Assembly: GCA_036925085.1 (NCBI GenBank)
Contig: JAUPFP010000001.1
Coordinates: 11,423,854 to 11,487,853, forward strand
Source: Brachycybe producta
Lineage: Eukaryota; Arthropoda; Diplopoda; Playtdesmida; Andrognathidae
Direction: 5' to 3'
DNA: 64,000 bases
The notes below the pieces were generated by a model. The model saw only the letters and a list, made by a program, of their open reading frames with translations, was not told the DNA's origin and ran no database searches. The stretch's first letter is position 1, and each line of letters begins with the position of its first letter. Made by a program: the position numbers and the translations under genes. Shown here one piece after another: positions 51,183-62,869 of this stretch.

Positions 51183-51840
51183 AATTCAATTCAATTCAAT
51201 TAGATACACCTGCAATCAGCTTGAAAGCCATGTATGTGGCAGAGGGGATTGCTCCCAATCATGAGTGATTGTCATTTAAAAATAAGACGTGACAAAATTG
51301 AAATCGTCCTAGCAAATAACTATTCACAGGAAGAGAATTATTTAGTCTAATAACATTAGGAAATATGCATCAGTCCTAGCCATTAATTCTTTGAAAGACT
51401 TTGAATGCCCAAATCTCCCTTTACAAGGATTTCTAGTTCGTAAACCATTAAGCAGAGTAATGTTATCAGACAGCAAACGTCCCAGAAGTGAGGCTTTGAA
51501 GCATAGACAATACGATGTAGTATATGCATACCATCCCTTTATAAATTTTGCAGCCCTATGCGGCACCATTTCTATTTCTTGTTTTAGGTTATTTCTAAAT
51601 GGGCTCCAAATTGGGGAACAATATTCTAGGATAGGTCTAACTAGGGTAAAGTAGCAGACCTTTACGTTTTCATTACAATGTTTAAGGGTGCGTTGGACAA
51701 ACCACAGCCTTTGATTAGCTTTTGTAACTGCTTTGGTTATATGATCTTTCCAAAGCATGTCTTTGGACAAGGTTAAGCCAAGATATTTAATGGTATCAAC
51801 ATGAGTTAGCTGAACATCTCCCATTGTATAATCTACCATG
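51183..51840 (-). mobile_element. CR1/L2-like LINE, short 3' copy
   Basis: It matches 27425-28150 in the same orientation, starting with the AATTG pentamer tail (ATTCAATTCAATTCAATT on the + strand) and reaching the RT thumb: Y-L-G-L-T-L-S-K-D, L-E-Y-C-S-P-I-W-S-P. A frame at 51342-51839 stays open for 165 residues, but small deletions relative to the longer copy are present. It is truncated at 51840, where piggyBac-flanking DNA begins. Confidence 0.85.
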
Positions 51841-52050
51841 CAAGATTTGTTTGGAATATAGCTTTCTTATTTTAGAAAATATTCCATGCTAAATATTGCT
51901 GGTTGATTTTGCCACCATCAGTACTCAATAGCTGAAATGGCCATATAACTGAAATAACACTATCACTATACCATGTGTGTTTTTGTGTTTATTTTCACTA
52001 AATTTGATTAACATATGTACTAGGCTCATAAATATGAAATTTACTTATGT

Positions 52051-53790
52051 TGCATATTCTAGGAACATCTGCACAAAAATCACCATTGATTCTTCATATG
52101 AAAAGTTTTTATGGGAAACATGATTTGACCAGTAAAGCACGATGCAAACTATCATTTTCCAAAGCAGAATCTGTTCTTGATAAATTAGAAGACACTGATA
52201 TTGATGACCTTCTTTAAGACAGCGATGAAGATTATAAACCCATTGAAAATGAAACTGAAAGTGAAGATTCATCAAATGAAGAAGTGGATGATGAATTTGA
52301 CGCAGTCATATCACAGCATAAAGAAAATGAAAAAACGACTATACCAGCAGTGCCAACAACTAAAGGAAAAAATGATTTTCAATGGACCAAAAGGGCTTTT
52401 ATCCCTCCAGAGGACACTACATGTTCATACTGTATATTGAAACACATGGTGATGATGATTTACCATCTTCTGCCACTTATTTTCTACACTATATGCCCAA
52501 ACAATTATTTGAAGAATTTGCTGAAAAAACAAATATGTATTCTTTAGCAACAGAAGGTGTTTCAGTGAACATATCTCCAGACAAAATCCAACGCTTGGTT
52601 GCTCTCCATCTTATAATGGGAATAGTGCAGTTTCCCCAACTAAGATTGCATTGGAAACCATCTACTAAAATAACGCTGGTTAGTCAAATTAACATGTCAC
52701 AAAACCGTTTTCTAAAGCTGCGGAACTGCCTGCATGTAGTTGATACAAATGTAGCTCCGGATCCGAGTAACAAATTATGGAAAATACAACCAGTGTTATC
52801 GTTTCAAGAAAGGTGCAAGCAACTATGCATTGAAGAGTTCCTTTCTATCGATGAGTCGATGATAGCTTTCAAGGGCCAGGTATCAATAAGACAGTACTTG
52901 CCTAATAAACCAAAGCCATATGGCATAAAAGTATATATAATTTGTGGAGAATGTGGTTTACCAGAAAGCTTCTACCACATTCCCAGAAGAGTATGAAACC
53001 AAATTTGGAATGACTGGAGCTGTCGTCATGCTACTTTCTGAGAGAATTCCCCGTAAATGGTGGCTACAAGTTGTACTTTGATAATTTTTTCAACTCAATT
53101 CCAATTCTTAGACCATAAGATTTTTGCTGAGGGCACTTTGCAAATAAACAAAGCTGGAAAAATGTGTAACTTGAAAACTGAAAAAGAACTACGTAAAATT
53201 GAAAGAAGGTCTCTACTAATTCTGTTACATCCAAAGATAGAAAAGTTGTAGTAGTTCGATGGCTCGCTAATAAAATTGTGAACACTGCCTCAAATTTCAT
53301 TGGTGTTGGCAAGACAGATAATGCCAAAAGATGGGACAAGACAAATAAAAAGTACATTGATGTTAATCGACCAGCTATTATTCGTCACTATAATAAAAGC
53401 ATGGGTGGTGTAGACAAGGCAGATTTCTTAATTGAACTTTATTGGACGTTCTTTTGCTCAAATAAGTGGACATTGAGAGTCATCTTTCATTTTATGAATC
53501 TTGCAGTAACCAACAGTTGGTTAGAATATAAACAACAAGCAACAAGCCACAATATTCCAAAAAAGAGCAGCTCAATTTACTTGACTTCACAATGGAAGTG
53601 TCAGAAGCTTTGGCATGTGCAGGAATGATGCCTGTGGTAAAAAGAGGTCGACCATTTAGCTATAGTCCAGTATCTCACATCTCAATCAGATGTTCGTTTT
53701 GATGGTATTGGTCATTGGCCATGCCCTATTGATGGTCATGAACAACGATGTAAATATGAAACTTGCACTGGACGTTCAAATGCACAGATA
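52051..53790 (+). pseudogene. piggyBac transposase (PGBD-like), frame-broken
   Basis: An acidic N-terminal part (52080-52330) enters after an intron-like ATATTCTAG. The main frame 52382-52996 has P-K-Q-L-F-E-E-F-A-E-K-T-N, R-F-L-K-L-R-N-C-L-H, then S-I-D-E-S-M-I-A-F-K-G-Q and K-P-Y-G-I-K-V-Y-I-I-C, typical of the DDE_Tnp_1_7 fold; the S-I-D-E-S-M aspartate is a catalytic candidate. After a frameshift and lost sequence near 53000, the frame 53278-53628 has M-G-G-V-D-K-A-D and F-M-N-L-A-V-T-N-S-W. A C-terminal Cys-rich end (C-P-I-D-G...C-K-Y-E-T-C-T-G-R-S) is at 53720-53785. It is inactive. Confidence 0.88.
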
Positions 53791-53794
53791 TAAA

Positions 53795-53813
53795 TCAGGT
53801 CCGAAAGGGTTAA
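53795..53813 (+). repeat. piggyBac right terminal repeat and TTAA target site
   Basis: TCAGGTCCGAAAGGG is followed by TTAA at 53810-53813, as expected for a piggyBac end (CCCTTTCGGACC... read inward). The left end is missing; the element meets LINE sequence at about 51840. Confidence 0.75.
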
Positions 53814-53953
53814 ATCAAAAGTATTTACAGGACATAATCTGTTATATCTAAAGTTGGTTCATCACGTGAATAATTCAATTGTTTTGAAGACCCATTCATT
53901 GATGTAAAGCAAACTAATATGTAACCTTAAATGCATACTTTACACCATAGGAG

Positions 53954-55090
53954 TGTAACCCCCTAGTAACTTGTGATCCCACCAAAACCATAAACTAGGG
54001 TGCAAACAACTCATACCTGTCCCTCCCTCCCTCTCTGACTCATAGTTAAGTGGCAGATTGATACTCTTAGGACAATGGTCACTTGGACCTGGTTACACCT
54101 CCTAGGTGTACACAGGTCCACGGTATAAAAAGGCCATGTTCCTCTTTGTTCACTCTTTTGCCCTGTCTGTGTACTACATAGATTACTATATACATGTGGC
54201 AACCTGGTCTGCTCAAATTTTAATTTTGATGGAGCAGACGAATTTCCCTATGGTGGTCTGCCTGACAGCTACAGTAGGCTGTTGGGACGGACGCCATTTT
54301 GGTGCCAGCAGACCTCTCACCATGAAGTCTATGGGTGAGAGGTCAGAAGTGACCTCTGTCCCCTCCAGGTAGAGTTGCCTGGAGGTTTCCTGTGGCCTAG
54401 TCAACCACAGGATCTGGGCAGTTGGTTGTAGGCTGTGAGCTTGACTAGACCTGTGGGTGGAGGTCAGGTAGACCTCCACTGGCCAGTACTTCTGGATCAT
54501 CTCTTTGTTTGCCTTGTGGCTTTTTGGCTTGTTTAAAGTGCCTTTGGGCTGGTCAATCGGAAAAGCCCTTTGCTTGTAAATATCAACACCGTCATCCATC
54601 ATCGTAAGTGTAATTAAAACACTTCTTTTAATCGTCACTTGCTGTGTCCGTGTCATTTCTTTGGGAAAGTACCGCGGAGGGTGGGTTGTCCGGTTGGGGA
54701 TCAACACCACCGTCTTTTACCGTCTTGTTTCGGCCGGTACTGGTGTCGGCTCGCGGTATTCTCGGCGTGGCGGCGTGGTCTTTCGTCGTGTCCGTCGTGG
54801 GTGGCTCCTGGAGCCGACACATCCCAAGGGGAACACCGTGTGAGACGGCTACGGGTACGGTCCCATCCCCGTGAGGAGCCGGTCAGCGGTAAGTTTTCCG
54901 TCCATTTTGGGAGTGAATTTACTGGGGTATTGTAACAGTCCGGCGGGACGTTACATACATATCACATGAGCCCATGGACACACCTTTAATTGATAACTAT
55001 TCTCTCTTGTAATGTTACTGTTTCTATACAAGAGTGAATAAAGTGTTTACAATATGAAACTGTGTTGTCTAATGTTCTCTAGGCAAGCCG
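53954..55090 (+). mobile_element. LTR-like repeat split by a solo LTR
   Basis: The left part (53954-54194) starts TGTAACCCCCTAG and has GGTATAAAAAGGCC. The right part (54956-55090) has TGTTTCTATACA, GAATAAAG and a GTGTTGTCTAATGTTC tail. Together they match the uninterrupted fragment at 43855-44035. The TATA motif and AATAAA are in an order that fits an LTR. Ends are tentative. Confidence 0.5.
54195..54955 (+). mobile_element. Solo LTR (gypsy subfamily A), 761 bp, with 4-bp target duplication
   Basis: It runs TGTGGCAACCTGG...GGGACGTTACA and is flanked by TACA at 54191-54194 and 54956-54959. The sequence matches 4148-4845. The 4-bp duplication is the same length as that of the full gypsy element (ATGA), consistent with one integrase lineage. 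The host sequence is an older LTR-like repeat. Confidence 0.85.
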
Positions 55091-55760
55091 GAGACACCAT
55101 AGGGCAAAGAGGCATAGAGATCCCAAAGGAGCAACATCATATTCCAACCAAGAGGAAGATGCACATCCAATGGCGACCAGAAGAGATGGTCACCATCTTT
55201 CTGAGCAGATTACACCCCTACACAGAAGGATGACTACAATCCATCACCATCCGACTACTTCTATGGCTCGAATCTTCTCAGTGCGGTCACTGCACGATTA
55301 AGAGAAGAGACAAGCTATAGAAAACAAATATAATGAATTGGTAAATAATCACGTGGTCGCCATAAAGCTCACAGGAGATTTTGGGAGTTTTTCAAGCTTA
55401 GGTTCCGCATTGATAGCACCAAATGATTATCATCAGTGGCATTTTCTTCACATGCTTCATGTTTTCCTGTATGCTGAGCATGCTACAAGCAAGATGAGTT
55501 TTGCAAGACACGGCACATCAGTCAAGACCTCATCTTTAAACTACCATGAATGGCAGGCATCCTAACAAACAAAGACACCGAAACTTATTACTGCAAATGG
55601 TAATTGTGATGAATATCAAGGGCAAAGAGAAGTCTTCAGTAATAACTAGAAACAGTGTTGACAAAAGGAATTATGTAAACCCAGTTACTAACATTATCCT
55701 ATATCACAAGTTAAATTAGTGCAAAACATTCTTGGAAGGGAGATTAAGACTCCCTAGGGG
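55091..55760. other. Unclassified DNA with small ORFs
   Basis: A 75-residue frame at 55338-55565 is the longest, without recognised motifs. The stretch may be internal sequence of the LTR element to its left or of the LTR-like piece at 55768. Confidence 0.3.
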
Positions 55761-55767
55761 AAGGAAT

Positions 55768-55950
55768 TGTTGAGCATACAATTATTTACACCAAACAAAA
55801 AACCCTACCTGTTAGTGTTATATTTCGTAGGCCTGGTCATGTGGTCATGGAGAAGGTGTGAAAATAGAATAAAAGCAAATCAAAGCTACAGCTTCATCAC
55901 CTCTTTTGCTTAACACTTGAGATTGCTCAGCATTGGTGTATTAGACAACA
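55768..55950 (+). mobile_element. Possible short LTR (about 183 bp)
   Basis: It begins TGTTGAGCATAC and ends TTAGACAACA, is preceded by a purine run (AGGGGAAGGAAT) and has GAATAAAAG inside. These features fit a 3' LTR, perhaps copia-like, but no pol fragment was recognised and no duplication is visible. Confidence 0.3.
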
Positions 55951-56330
55951 TGCTGCAGAGATTTTCTTATTCAGTCACTTAATAGTTTATGGTACAGGGA
56001 TCAGCACATTCGAGAAATAAAAAAAAGGAGAGGGGCAAATTTTAAAACACTAAATACATGTTAACTATGTTTTGAAATTGCTTTAAAGTATAATTTTCAA
56101 AATGCATTAGTTTATCAGCTTAGGAAAATAATGGCACAATGTCAACTAATATTTTTTTTATAAATCACGGACTGATTTATTAGTTAAAAGATTGTGTTTT
56201 ACGTAAATGACCAATACATCTGATAATGACAAAGAAATTACCACAGAGCATATACCAATTTGCCCCCAAATACACCTTTCAGACAAGTATTTTGTCTGCA
56301 GAAAGAGGAAATGTTGAACTAATATTACAA
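55951..56330. other. AT-rich intergenic DNA
   Basis: No coding or structural feature recognised. Confidence 0.5.
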
Positions 56331-56520
56331 AACATGTTCATTAATGCATTACGGTTTAACAACAGTGCACACCAGGAAACTTGCATTTGCTTTTGCAGAG
56401 GCTAATGGAATTGAAGTGCCTGAAAGCAAGTTTCCAACACAAGTGGTTGGTAAAGAGTCAACGAGTTTAACGAGCTTTAACAAAACCATTGTCAAATGTG
56501 CTGACAACATAACATCTGTA
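56331..56520 (+). pseudogene. Tigger/pogo-type transposase, left part, interrupted by a DDE element
   Basis: The frame reads H-Y-G-L-T-T-V-H-T-R-K-L-A-F-A-F-A-E-A-N-G-I-E-V-P, the CENP-B-type HTH segment common in pogo/Tigger transposases. At 56520 it is cut by the complete element, with TCTGTA duplicated. The rest continues at 59268. Confidence 0.7.
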
Positions 56521-59261
56521 TTAGGGTGGTCCATAGGTCTATGGGTAAAACTAAATATCAAAAGTTACTCCTTCCTCAACTTTGCCTTTGTTTCATTAAC
56601 TCAGAAACATGTGAAAAAATTTCAGTCAAAACAGACCATGTTTAGGGGTCACAACCACGTGCGACTTTCAAAATCTCGTCTACGACATATACTTTATCAG
56701 AAATATTTTGCATTTGTGGAGTTAATGTTTAATTTAATTATTTTCTTCAATTTTTAGGTAATTTTAATTAATCTTATTCTGTAATGGCTGAATCTACACT
56801 TCGAAGTGCCGCCAGTGTCTGGCTAATTGGGAAGCCAACTAGAGAATTATGTTGCTCGCGGCTACCATCCAAAGGCGAAGTACTCTCAAAATTCTTGTTT
56901 CACCACATGGAGGAGCATCTACCAGTTAATAAGAGCCTGAAATTGACTATCATGGCAGTTCTCGAGTACCCAACTCAGCGAGCAGACAATGCAGAGCGGA
57001 AGCTCAAGAAACTTTTCGAACAGTTTGTGAAACTGAAAAAGGCAGAACAATTCAAAAAGAAAGCTGTCAAATTAAAGAGGACATTTTTAAAGGGGACCTA
57101 ACAGAACTTTTTGACATTGCTGCTGCCAATGCTCTGGAGACAATGACCTGTGAAGAGGACAAAGTCTTTTTAGAACTTCAGAGAAAAGATCTATCAAGTG
57201 CCAGTTTGGCTCCAAGGACAAAAATCTCACTGAACAAGAGGCACGAAAAAGGAACCGATGTGTTGCAGAACAGATGAGAAAGAAGAAAGCAGAAGCAGAA
57301 AATATGCAGCTGTGTAGAGTGGTGGCCTCAACCTCTGCTGTTGAATCCTCTCCTTCATGTCCATCAACTTCAGATGAAGAAGATGAATTTCAGCAATCAA
57401 TATCTGCAAAAACACCATCGAAGCCATCTACTAGACCCAAAAAGAAAGAAAAGCTAATTACTCAAGCGGTTGCGATGTCACTTGACCGTGTCAACATCAG
57501 TGATCGGAAAGCCATGTTTGTCATTGGAGCAACAGCACAGGCTCTCGGACATGTTAGTAGTACTTCTTTCTCATGGAGCACTATCCGGCGGTCCAGGAAA
57601 GCCTGTCGGGAGGCAGTCACAAAAAAACGATATGACTAGCTTCTCGAGTTCAATGAATGCTCCTTGCCTTTTACATTGGGATGGAAAACTGCTTCCAGAT
57701 ATAATCAATGGGAGAGAAAAGGTGGACCGCACCGCCATCCTCATTTTCAGCGGAGGACAAGAAAAGTTGCTTGGAGTTCCAATTATCCTCCGGGGAACTG
57801 GTCAAGCCCAGGCTGACATTTGCCTCAAGACACTCAATGAATGGGGCCTGCAGTTGCAGCTTCGTGGGCTAGTGTTCGACACCACAGCATCAAACACTGG
57901 ACTCTTATCTGGGGCATGCACTCTGATCGAGAAGGCTCTTGACCGTGTCCTGCTGTGGGTTGCTTGTCGCCATCATTTGTATGAAATTGTCTTGGCCGAT
58001 GTATTTACACATGTCCTTGGCATTTCTACAATTATTTAAACGGTTGAAGACGCAATGGCCATTTATCAACAAAACCAATTTTGCAGCCACACCTAGTGCA
58101 CCACATAATCTCTTCAGTGGTGTCTTTAGTGCTGTGAGTAACGAAGCAATTTGCTTCTACACCACTGCTCTCGAGAAGGATGAGTTTCTGAGAGATGACT
58201 ACCGTGAGTTGCTACATTTGAGCCTCGTCATGCTCGGAGGGGTTCCTAATAAACCCATGAGCTTCAGAGCACCTGGAGCTCTTCACTATGACAGATGGAT
58301 GGCTAAGGCCATATATTCTCTAAAAATATACTTGTTTAGGGATCAGATGAAACTCACCAGTCGAGAAGATAAAGGCCTGCAAAGTATCTGTCAATTTGTG
58401 GCACTTCTGTATGCCAAGTATTGGCATGAAACCCCTCTCGAAACAAAGGCTCCACAAAATGACCGTGCCTTCCTCTCTGCCTTGACTGAGTTCCCAGACC
58501 GACTAGTGGCTAATGTGGCCCTTCGGGCTTTCAAGCGCCATCTCTGGTACTTTTCGGAGGAACTTGTCGGGCTTGCACTTTTCGATGATGACATCGAAGT
58601 CGAAACAAAGATAAAGATGAAAAAAAACTTGTTCAGGCCAGCCAAACCCAAGGGACTGAAACGTTTAGATGAGAAGTTATTTGATACCACCAAAACTCTT
58701 GATACATATGTCACAGAGAACACAGCCAACATCTTTGAAGTTCTCATAGTCGATGGCAAGAAGGCTGCTGCGGATAGCTTTTTGCAAAAGGAACTTACAT
58801 CAGTGGCCAGAGGACCCAACCTACAAGCTGTTTCAAGAGAAAGCTGCAAAAATGAAAGTTGTGAACGACTGTGCTGAAAGGGGAGTTGCCCTGATCCAGG
58901 AATATAATCACACTCTGACAAAAGATGAGACACCGAAACAATACCTTCTGAAGCTGGTTGAACTCCATCGAAAAATGTATCCTATACATTCCAAGGACAT
59001 ATTTGTGCAAAAATAAAAAATTGTCTAATTACTGTTTGGTGATGAGATAAATATCACACAATAAAAATTGACATTTCACAATTTTATCACAAAATTACCC
59101 CGTTTTTTGTTCTAAAATCATAAAGTTGCATTTTGTTGTGACCTGTAAATAAAGTCTGAATGATCTGAAATTTGGCATGGATAATCGATTTTATGTATGG
59201 AACAAGTTCAGCCTTGAGGAGAACAAAAAAATTGAACTTTTTATTTTTTGGACCACCCTAA
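56521..59261 (+). mobile_element. Complete 2,741-bp DDE-type DNA transposon, 12-bp TIRs, 6-bp TSD
   Basis: Perfect terminal repeats TTAGGGTGGTCC (56521-56532) and GGACCACCCTAA (59250-59261) are flanked by TCTGTA on both sides (56515-56520 and 59262-59267). Between them is a single transposase in overlapping broken frames and a poly-A-rich 3' part. A truncated copy is at 24361-25714. I do not recognise the superfamily from the ends; the CRHH motif is reminiscent of hAT, but a 6-bp duplication is not the usual 8 bp. Confidence 0.9.
56784..59016 (+). pseudogene. Transposase of the 2.74-kb element, frame-broken
   Basis: Frames: 56784-57101 (starting A-E-S-T-L-R-S-A-A-S-V-W), 57274-57639 (Ser-rich with K-K-K-E-K), 57625-58039 and 57939-58877. 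The core gives L-L-H-W-D-G-K-L-L-P-D (57668-57700), V-F-D-T-T-A-S-N-T-G near 57875 and V-A-C-R-H-H-L-Y-E-I-V near 57960, followed by a long helical part with G-V-P and R-A-P-G-A-L-H-Y-D-R-W-M-A-K-A near 58270-58310. The Asp residues and C-x-x-H-like motif suggest an RNase-H-fold DDE transposase with an inserted helical domain. At least three frameshifts or stops remain, so it is inactive or nearly so. Confidence 0.75.
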
Positions 59262-59267
59262 TCTGTA

Positions 59268-59950
59268 TATAACAAACATACATTCACAGCCTCAGATATT
59301 TGGAACTGCAATGAAACAGGGTTAAGAAATGTTCACCAACCACTGAAAGTAATAGCTGTTTCACTATATATACTTATGAAATGTCGTTATAACCAAGTTG
59401 CAAAGCAATGGATAACAATGAATCCGGTAAAACCAACAATATACAACGTAGCTGAATTAGCAAACACTGCCTTCACGAATGCTTTTTAAAAAAACAGCGG
59501 CTTTGTTAAAACCAAGATTTGGCCCCTAAAACAGTCTTATGTGCACAGAGGATTTCATGATGTCAGTGGATCACCCTTCTCCTGTGGAGCAAATTGATCC
59601 AGATCAGGAAACACCAAACCAAACGCCAACACCAGATGTTCAATACTATCTATGTGCAAGGATAAGCTAATTTTAATCTCATCACTTTAGGATGTAATAC
59701 CAGTTCCTAAAAGCAGGACCACAACAAGCTGCAACAAGACGAAGAAAAACAAGAAAAGCCAGCATACTGACAGACACGCCTAAGAAGTTGGCATTAATGG
59801 AAGAGTAGCAAAAAAAACAAACATCTGTTAGAAAGATGTTGTTTCCACGTTAATTGTCAAGTGAAGATGAATCTGCTACTGTACAAATGAGTAATGATAA
59901 GATGTCAAGAGATGGTGAAGGCCCAGACTTCGACTATGATGTTTCTTAGT
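59268..59950 (+). pseudogene. Tigger/pogo-type transposase, right part
   Basis: Beyond the inserted element the translation gives F-T-A-S-D-I-W-N-C-N-E-T-G (compare R-I-W-N-x-D-E-T-G of pogo transposases), then S-I-L-T-D-T-P-K-K-L-A-L-M-E-E near 59760-59806. The part between, with the central catalytic region, is largely lost or decayed. It ends with an acidic tail near 59940. Confidence 0.6.
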
Positions 59951-61945
59951 AAAAAAAATAATGCACTATGTAGCTATGGTATTATATGAATGGAACCCTC
60001 CTCAAAGTGAAATGGCAGTAGCAGATGTCTCTTATTTGCGACAAACGAAGGCCAGTGATATTTCCTGAGATACCAGAAATTAGCATAATCACTAAGATAC
60101 AGTACTGAAGCTTCCCAAACTCATGTGGTGTGGCAACACAAAGATTACAGGATCTTTACAAATTTAAAGTTGATCTGATGACTACATTTCAAAATTTGTT
60201 ATATTTTCTGTAGGCATATCTATTTTCCAAGAGACTAAAGGTGTACTCGAAGATATTAAAAGTATTAATTATACTATTAAACGAATCATTTTTGTTTGAA
60301 AGAATGATTGTCTAAGTATATTTATAATACTTGTCCCAAACATCCTGAGGCATGTGTCCCCATCCCACCTGCTTCCAGGAGGCATGGGACAGCTTGCATT
60401 ACTACCCTCCCAAAATAACTTTCCCCTATTAAATTTGTTTCACAGCATTTATAATTTTTAACATTTAGCTGACATGTTAAGCTATATTACTATATGCAGT
60501 TGTTTGACAACATAAACAAAATTTAGTTATGAAAAATAAAAATGTAAAAAATGTCCCACTCCTCACCAGTCTCCTCTATGCTAACAAAACTGAAGAGGAA
60601 TGAGCAGTAGGAGGGCTGAAGAAACCTTGAGATGGCCCAGAAGGTGCAGAAGAAAAAGGACAATGCATGGCATGGTCACATACATATCAGACAACAGATC
60701 TAGATTGCTAACATCTTTTAAAGTCCTGGTACCCATTAAATACAACATGCACAAGTCATAGAAAGGAATCCAACAAGATGTTTGGCAACTGTTGCACCAT
60801 GCATATACTTTCAACAAAGCTAAGATATTCTTATTCAGTTGATGTACACAACCAACTTGTGAAACACCAAAATTTTTTTCACTTCACAATATATGGAATA
60901 TTTATAGAGCATACAGAGCATTTCTTGCCTTTAGATAATCTTACTTGACAAATCTAATATGAAGCATGGCTACCCCAACCAAATTCAGATACTACCAGAA
61001 TATTCAACAGAAAGTCAGCAGCACTAATTGGTTTCGTCACTGCCAAATGACTCATCAGGGGGCTTTCAACTTCACTTACCTACAGAGTGTCTCAGAAAAG
61101 AATGCAAGTTTTAAATGATGATGACTAGATTGTTAACAAATTCAATATTTTTAATAATTGAAATTATAATATCAGAAATAAAAGTGAAAAACCATATCTT
61201 CCTTCATGATGCTGGCACTCCTCCAAATGAGAACTCAAATTTGTGACGATGCAATAGTGAGACCTTTCTCGACTAAATAAAATCTGCTTTTTTTGCGACT
61301 CAAGGCAAGTTTGCACTCGAGTTAACAGTGACTAGCTACGTCACTTATTCTATCTGGTCCGGTAGGACTACGCAATATAATACTTTAATAGCACCCTCAC
61401 TAGCCCTCAAAAAGACTTCTAGTTTTGAGGATATTCTGTCATTCGTATCTCGTCAGGCCCGATAAATTACCTCTGAAGATTGAGTTGACTGCTTTCCCTT
61501 GAAGTTGTAGGTTTGCACCTGACCGTCGTCCTGTTGATGATTAGGTGGAATGCTGCACATGAAAAAGAGCACAATCAGGAAAAAATAATTATAGGTTCAA
61601 AATTAAAATTCACCAGTTTTACATTTAAAAATAACTTGTTTCTTAGCAAATACAAAAATTCGAACTTAGATTAACAGGCATTTAAAATACAGCACCTTAT
61701 ACTCTGAGAATCGACCAAAATACTGGATGGCGCATTCTCAGGGCACTTTTTTATTGGTCGCTTTAATAGTTTGGGGCCCAAATGGACCATCAAGCATTGG
61801 TCCAGTTGGCCAATGGCCCAAAACTGCTGACATACGTTTTTTTCACAGATGTGAACAGCAAAAATGAAAACCAAATCAATTAAAAACTAACAAATCCACT
61901 CTTGTGGAAACATACAATTGTTAGAGGGGTGACTCTTAGGCCCTG
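59951..61945. other. AT-rich intergenic DNA, no gene recognised
   Basis: Frames are short. Near 61080 a string ACAGAGTGTCTCAGAAAAGAATGC resembles a mariner/Tc1-type end but has no partner. Nothing else is supported. Confidence 0.5.
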
Positions 61946-61952
61946 CATGCAT

Positions 61953-62038
61953 ATTGAACCCAGCCCCTTCTTCCCGGATGGGGAAATTGTAAAACAGATG
62001 GTAGTACTGCGCTGCCAGCCCACGGGGCTGGGTTCAAT
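61953..62038. repeat. Inverted repeat, 15-bp perfect arms, 56-base loop
   Basis: ATTGAACCCAGCCCC at 61953-61967 is exactly complementary to GGGGCTGGGTTCAAT at 62024-62038. The bases beyond (GCATGC and GCGATGC) are partly complementary too. The GGGTTCAAT inside resembles a tRNA-type B box on either strand, but no A box at proper spacing is convincing. Confidence 0.8.
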
Positions 62039-62249
62039 TTGCGATGCAGTACAATATGTGCTGGGCCTTAACCTAATTAAGAAATGGGACAATCGGTACA
62101 TACAGTACCGAGTGGCCTAGAAGTTAAAAAAAATACAAAGCCCAACCAAAGCACGAACACTACAAAAACATATGGGCCTGAAACATTTCAATATCACATG
62201 GCTTGTGGAACTACATCAACAGATGGTTTCCATTACAAGTCATCTTATA

Positions 62250-62860
62250 AAATTATTGGTTTTGGTAATACCGGTAAATTTCGGTAATAGAGCTAAAAAT
62301 TTAATAAGCGCTGTAAAAATTACTGAAAAAATTCCCATGTTAAAAAAAATTAAACAAATTCATAACTAATAATTATGTAACAAAAAATAATCACGTTAAA
62401 TAAAACTGGTGGTTTTTTTTATCTATTTCGTCTCGATGCAAATTCCAATTTTTCTTAATCTCAATATCAATTTTTTTTAATATTTTAATGCATAATTATT
62501 TTATATCACAATCGTAACAAATGAAAATGTTATGTTAGTACGTAAGTATGCACAGTAATGCACAAAAAGCATTTTAGCTGCACAAACATTTATCATAGGA
62601 CATTACCGTGACTTTCGTAAATGGTTACAAGTGCATACGAATACTATTTGTTTGACTTCAGTCTTTAGAAAAACTGTTTCTATACATACGAGAAATTTTA
62701 ATATCAAATTCAGTGCTTCTTAAATATTGGCCAATTCTTTTATCTAAATAAATATAAACCTTTTTACCGAAAAAAAGTATTGAAAGGTCAATTTACCAGT
62801 AATACCGATGTAAAACAATAGGCCTGAAATACCAGTAACAATAAAACTGGTAATGAAAAC
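62250..62860. repeat. Possible MITE-like segment with related ends
   Basis: The left end has TTTTGGTAATACCGGTAAAT and the right end, inverted, has TTTTCATTACCAGTTTTATT with a further TTACTGGTATTTC. Both repeat a GGTAATACC/ACTGGTA-type motif. The interior is AT-rich and non-coding. The terminal match is imperfect. Confidence 0.3.
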
Positions 62861-62869
62861 ACTACTTCA

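Noticed and set aside
53954-55090. Target duplication (ACCATAGG) around the split LTR
   Set aside because: The similar strings do not adjoin the LTR ends on both sides, so they cannot be a clean duplication.
61080-61110. Possible Tc1/mariner end
   Set aside because: There is only one short string, with no inverted partner or transposase remnant nearby.
61953-62110. tRNA gene or tRNA-derived SINE
   Set aside because: GGGTTCAAT resembles a B box, but no cloverleaf or correctly spaced A box can be drawn on either strand.
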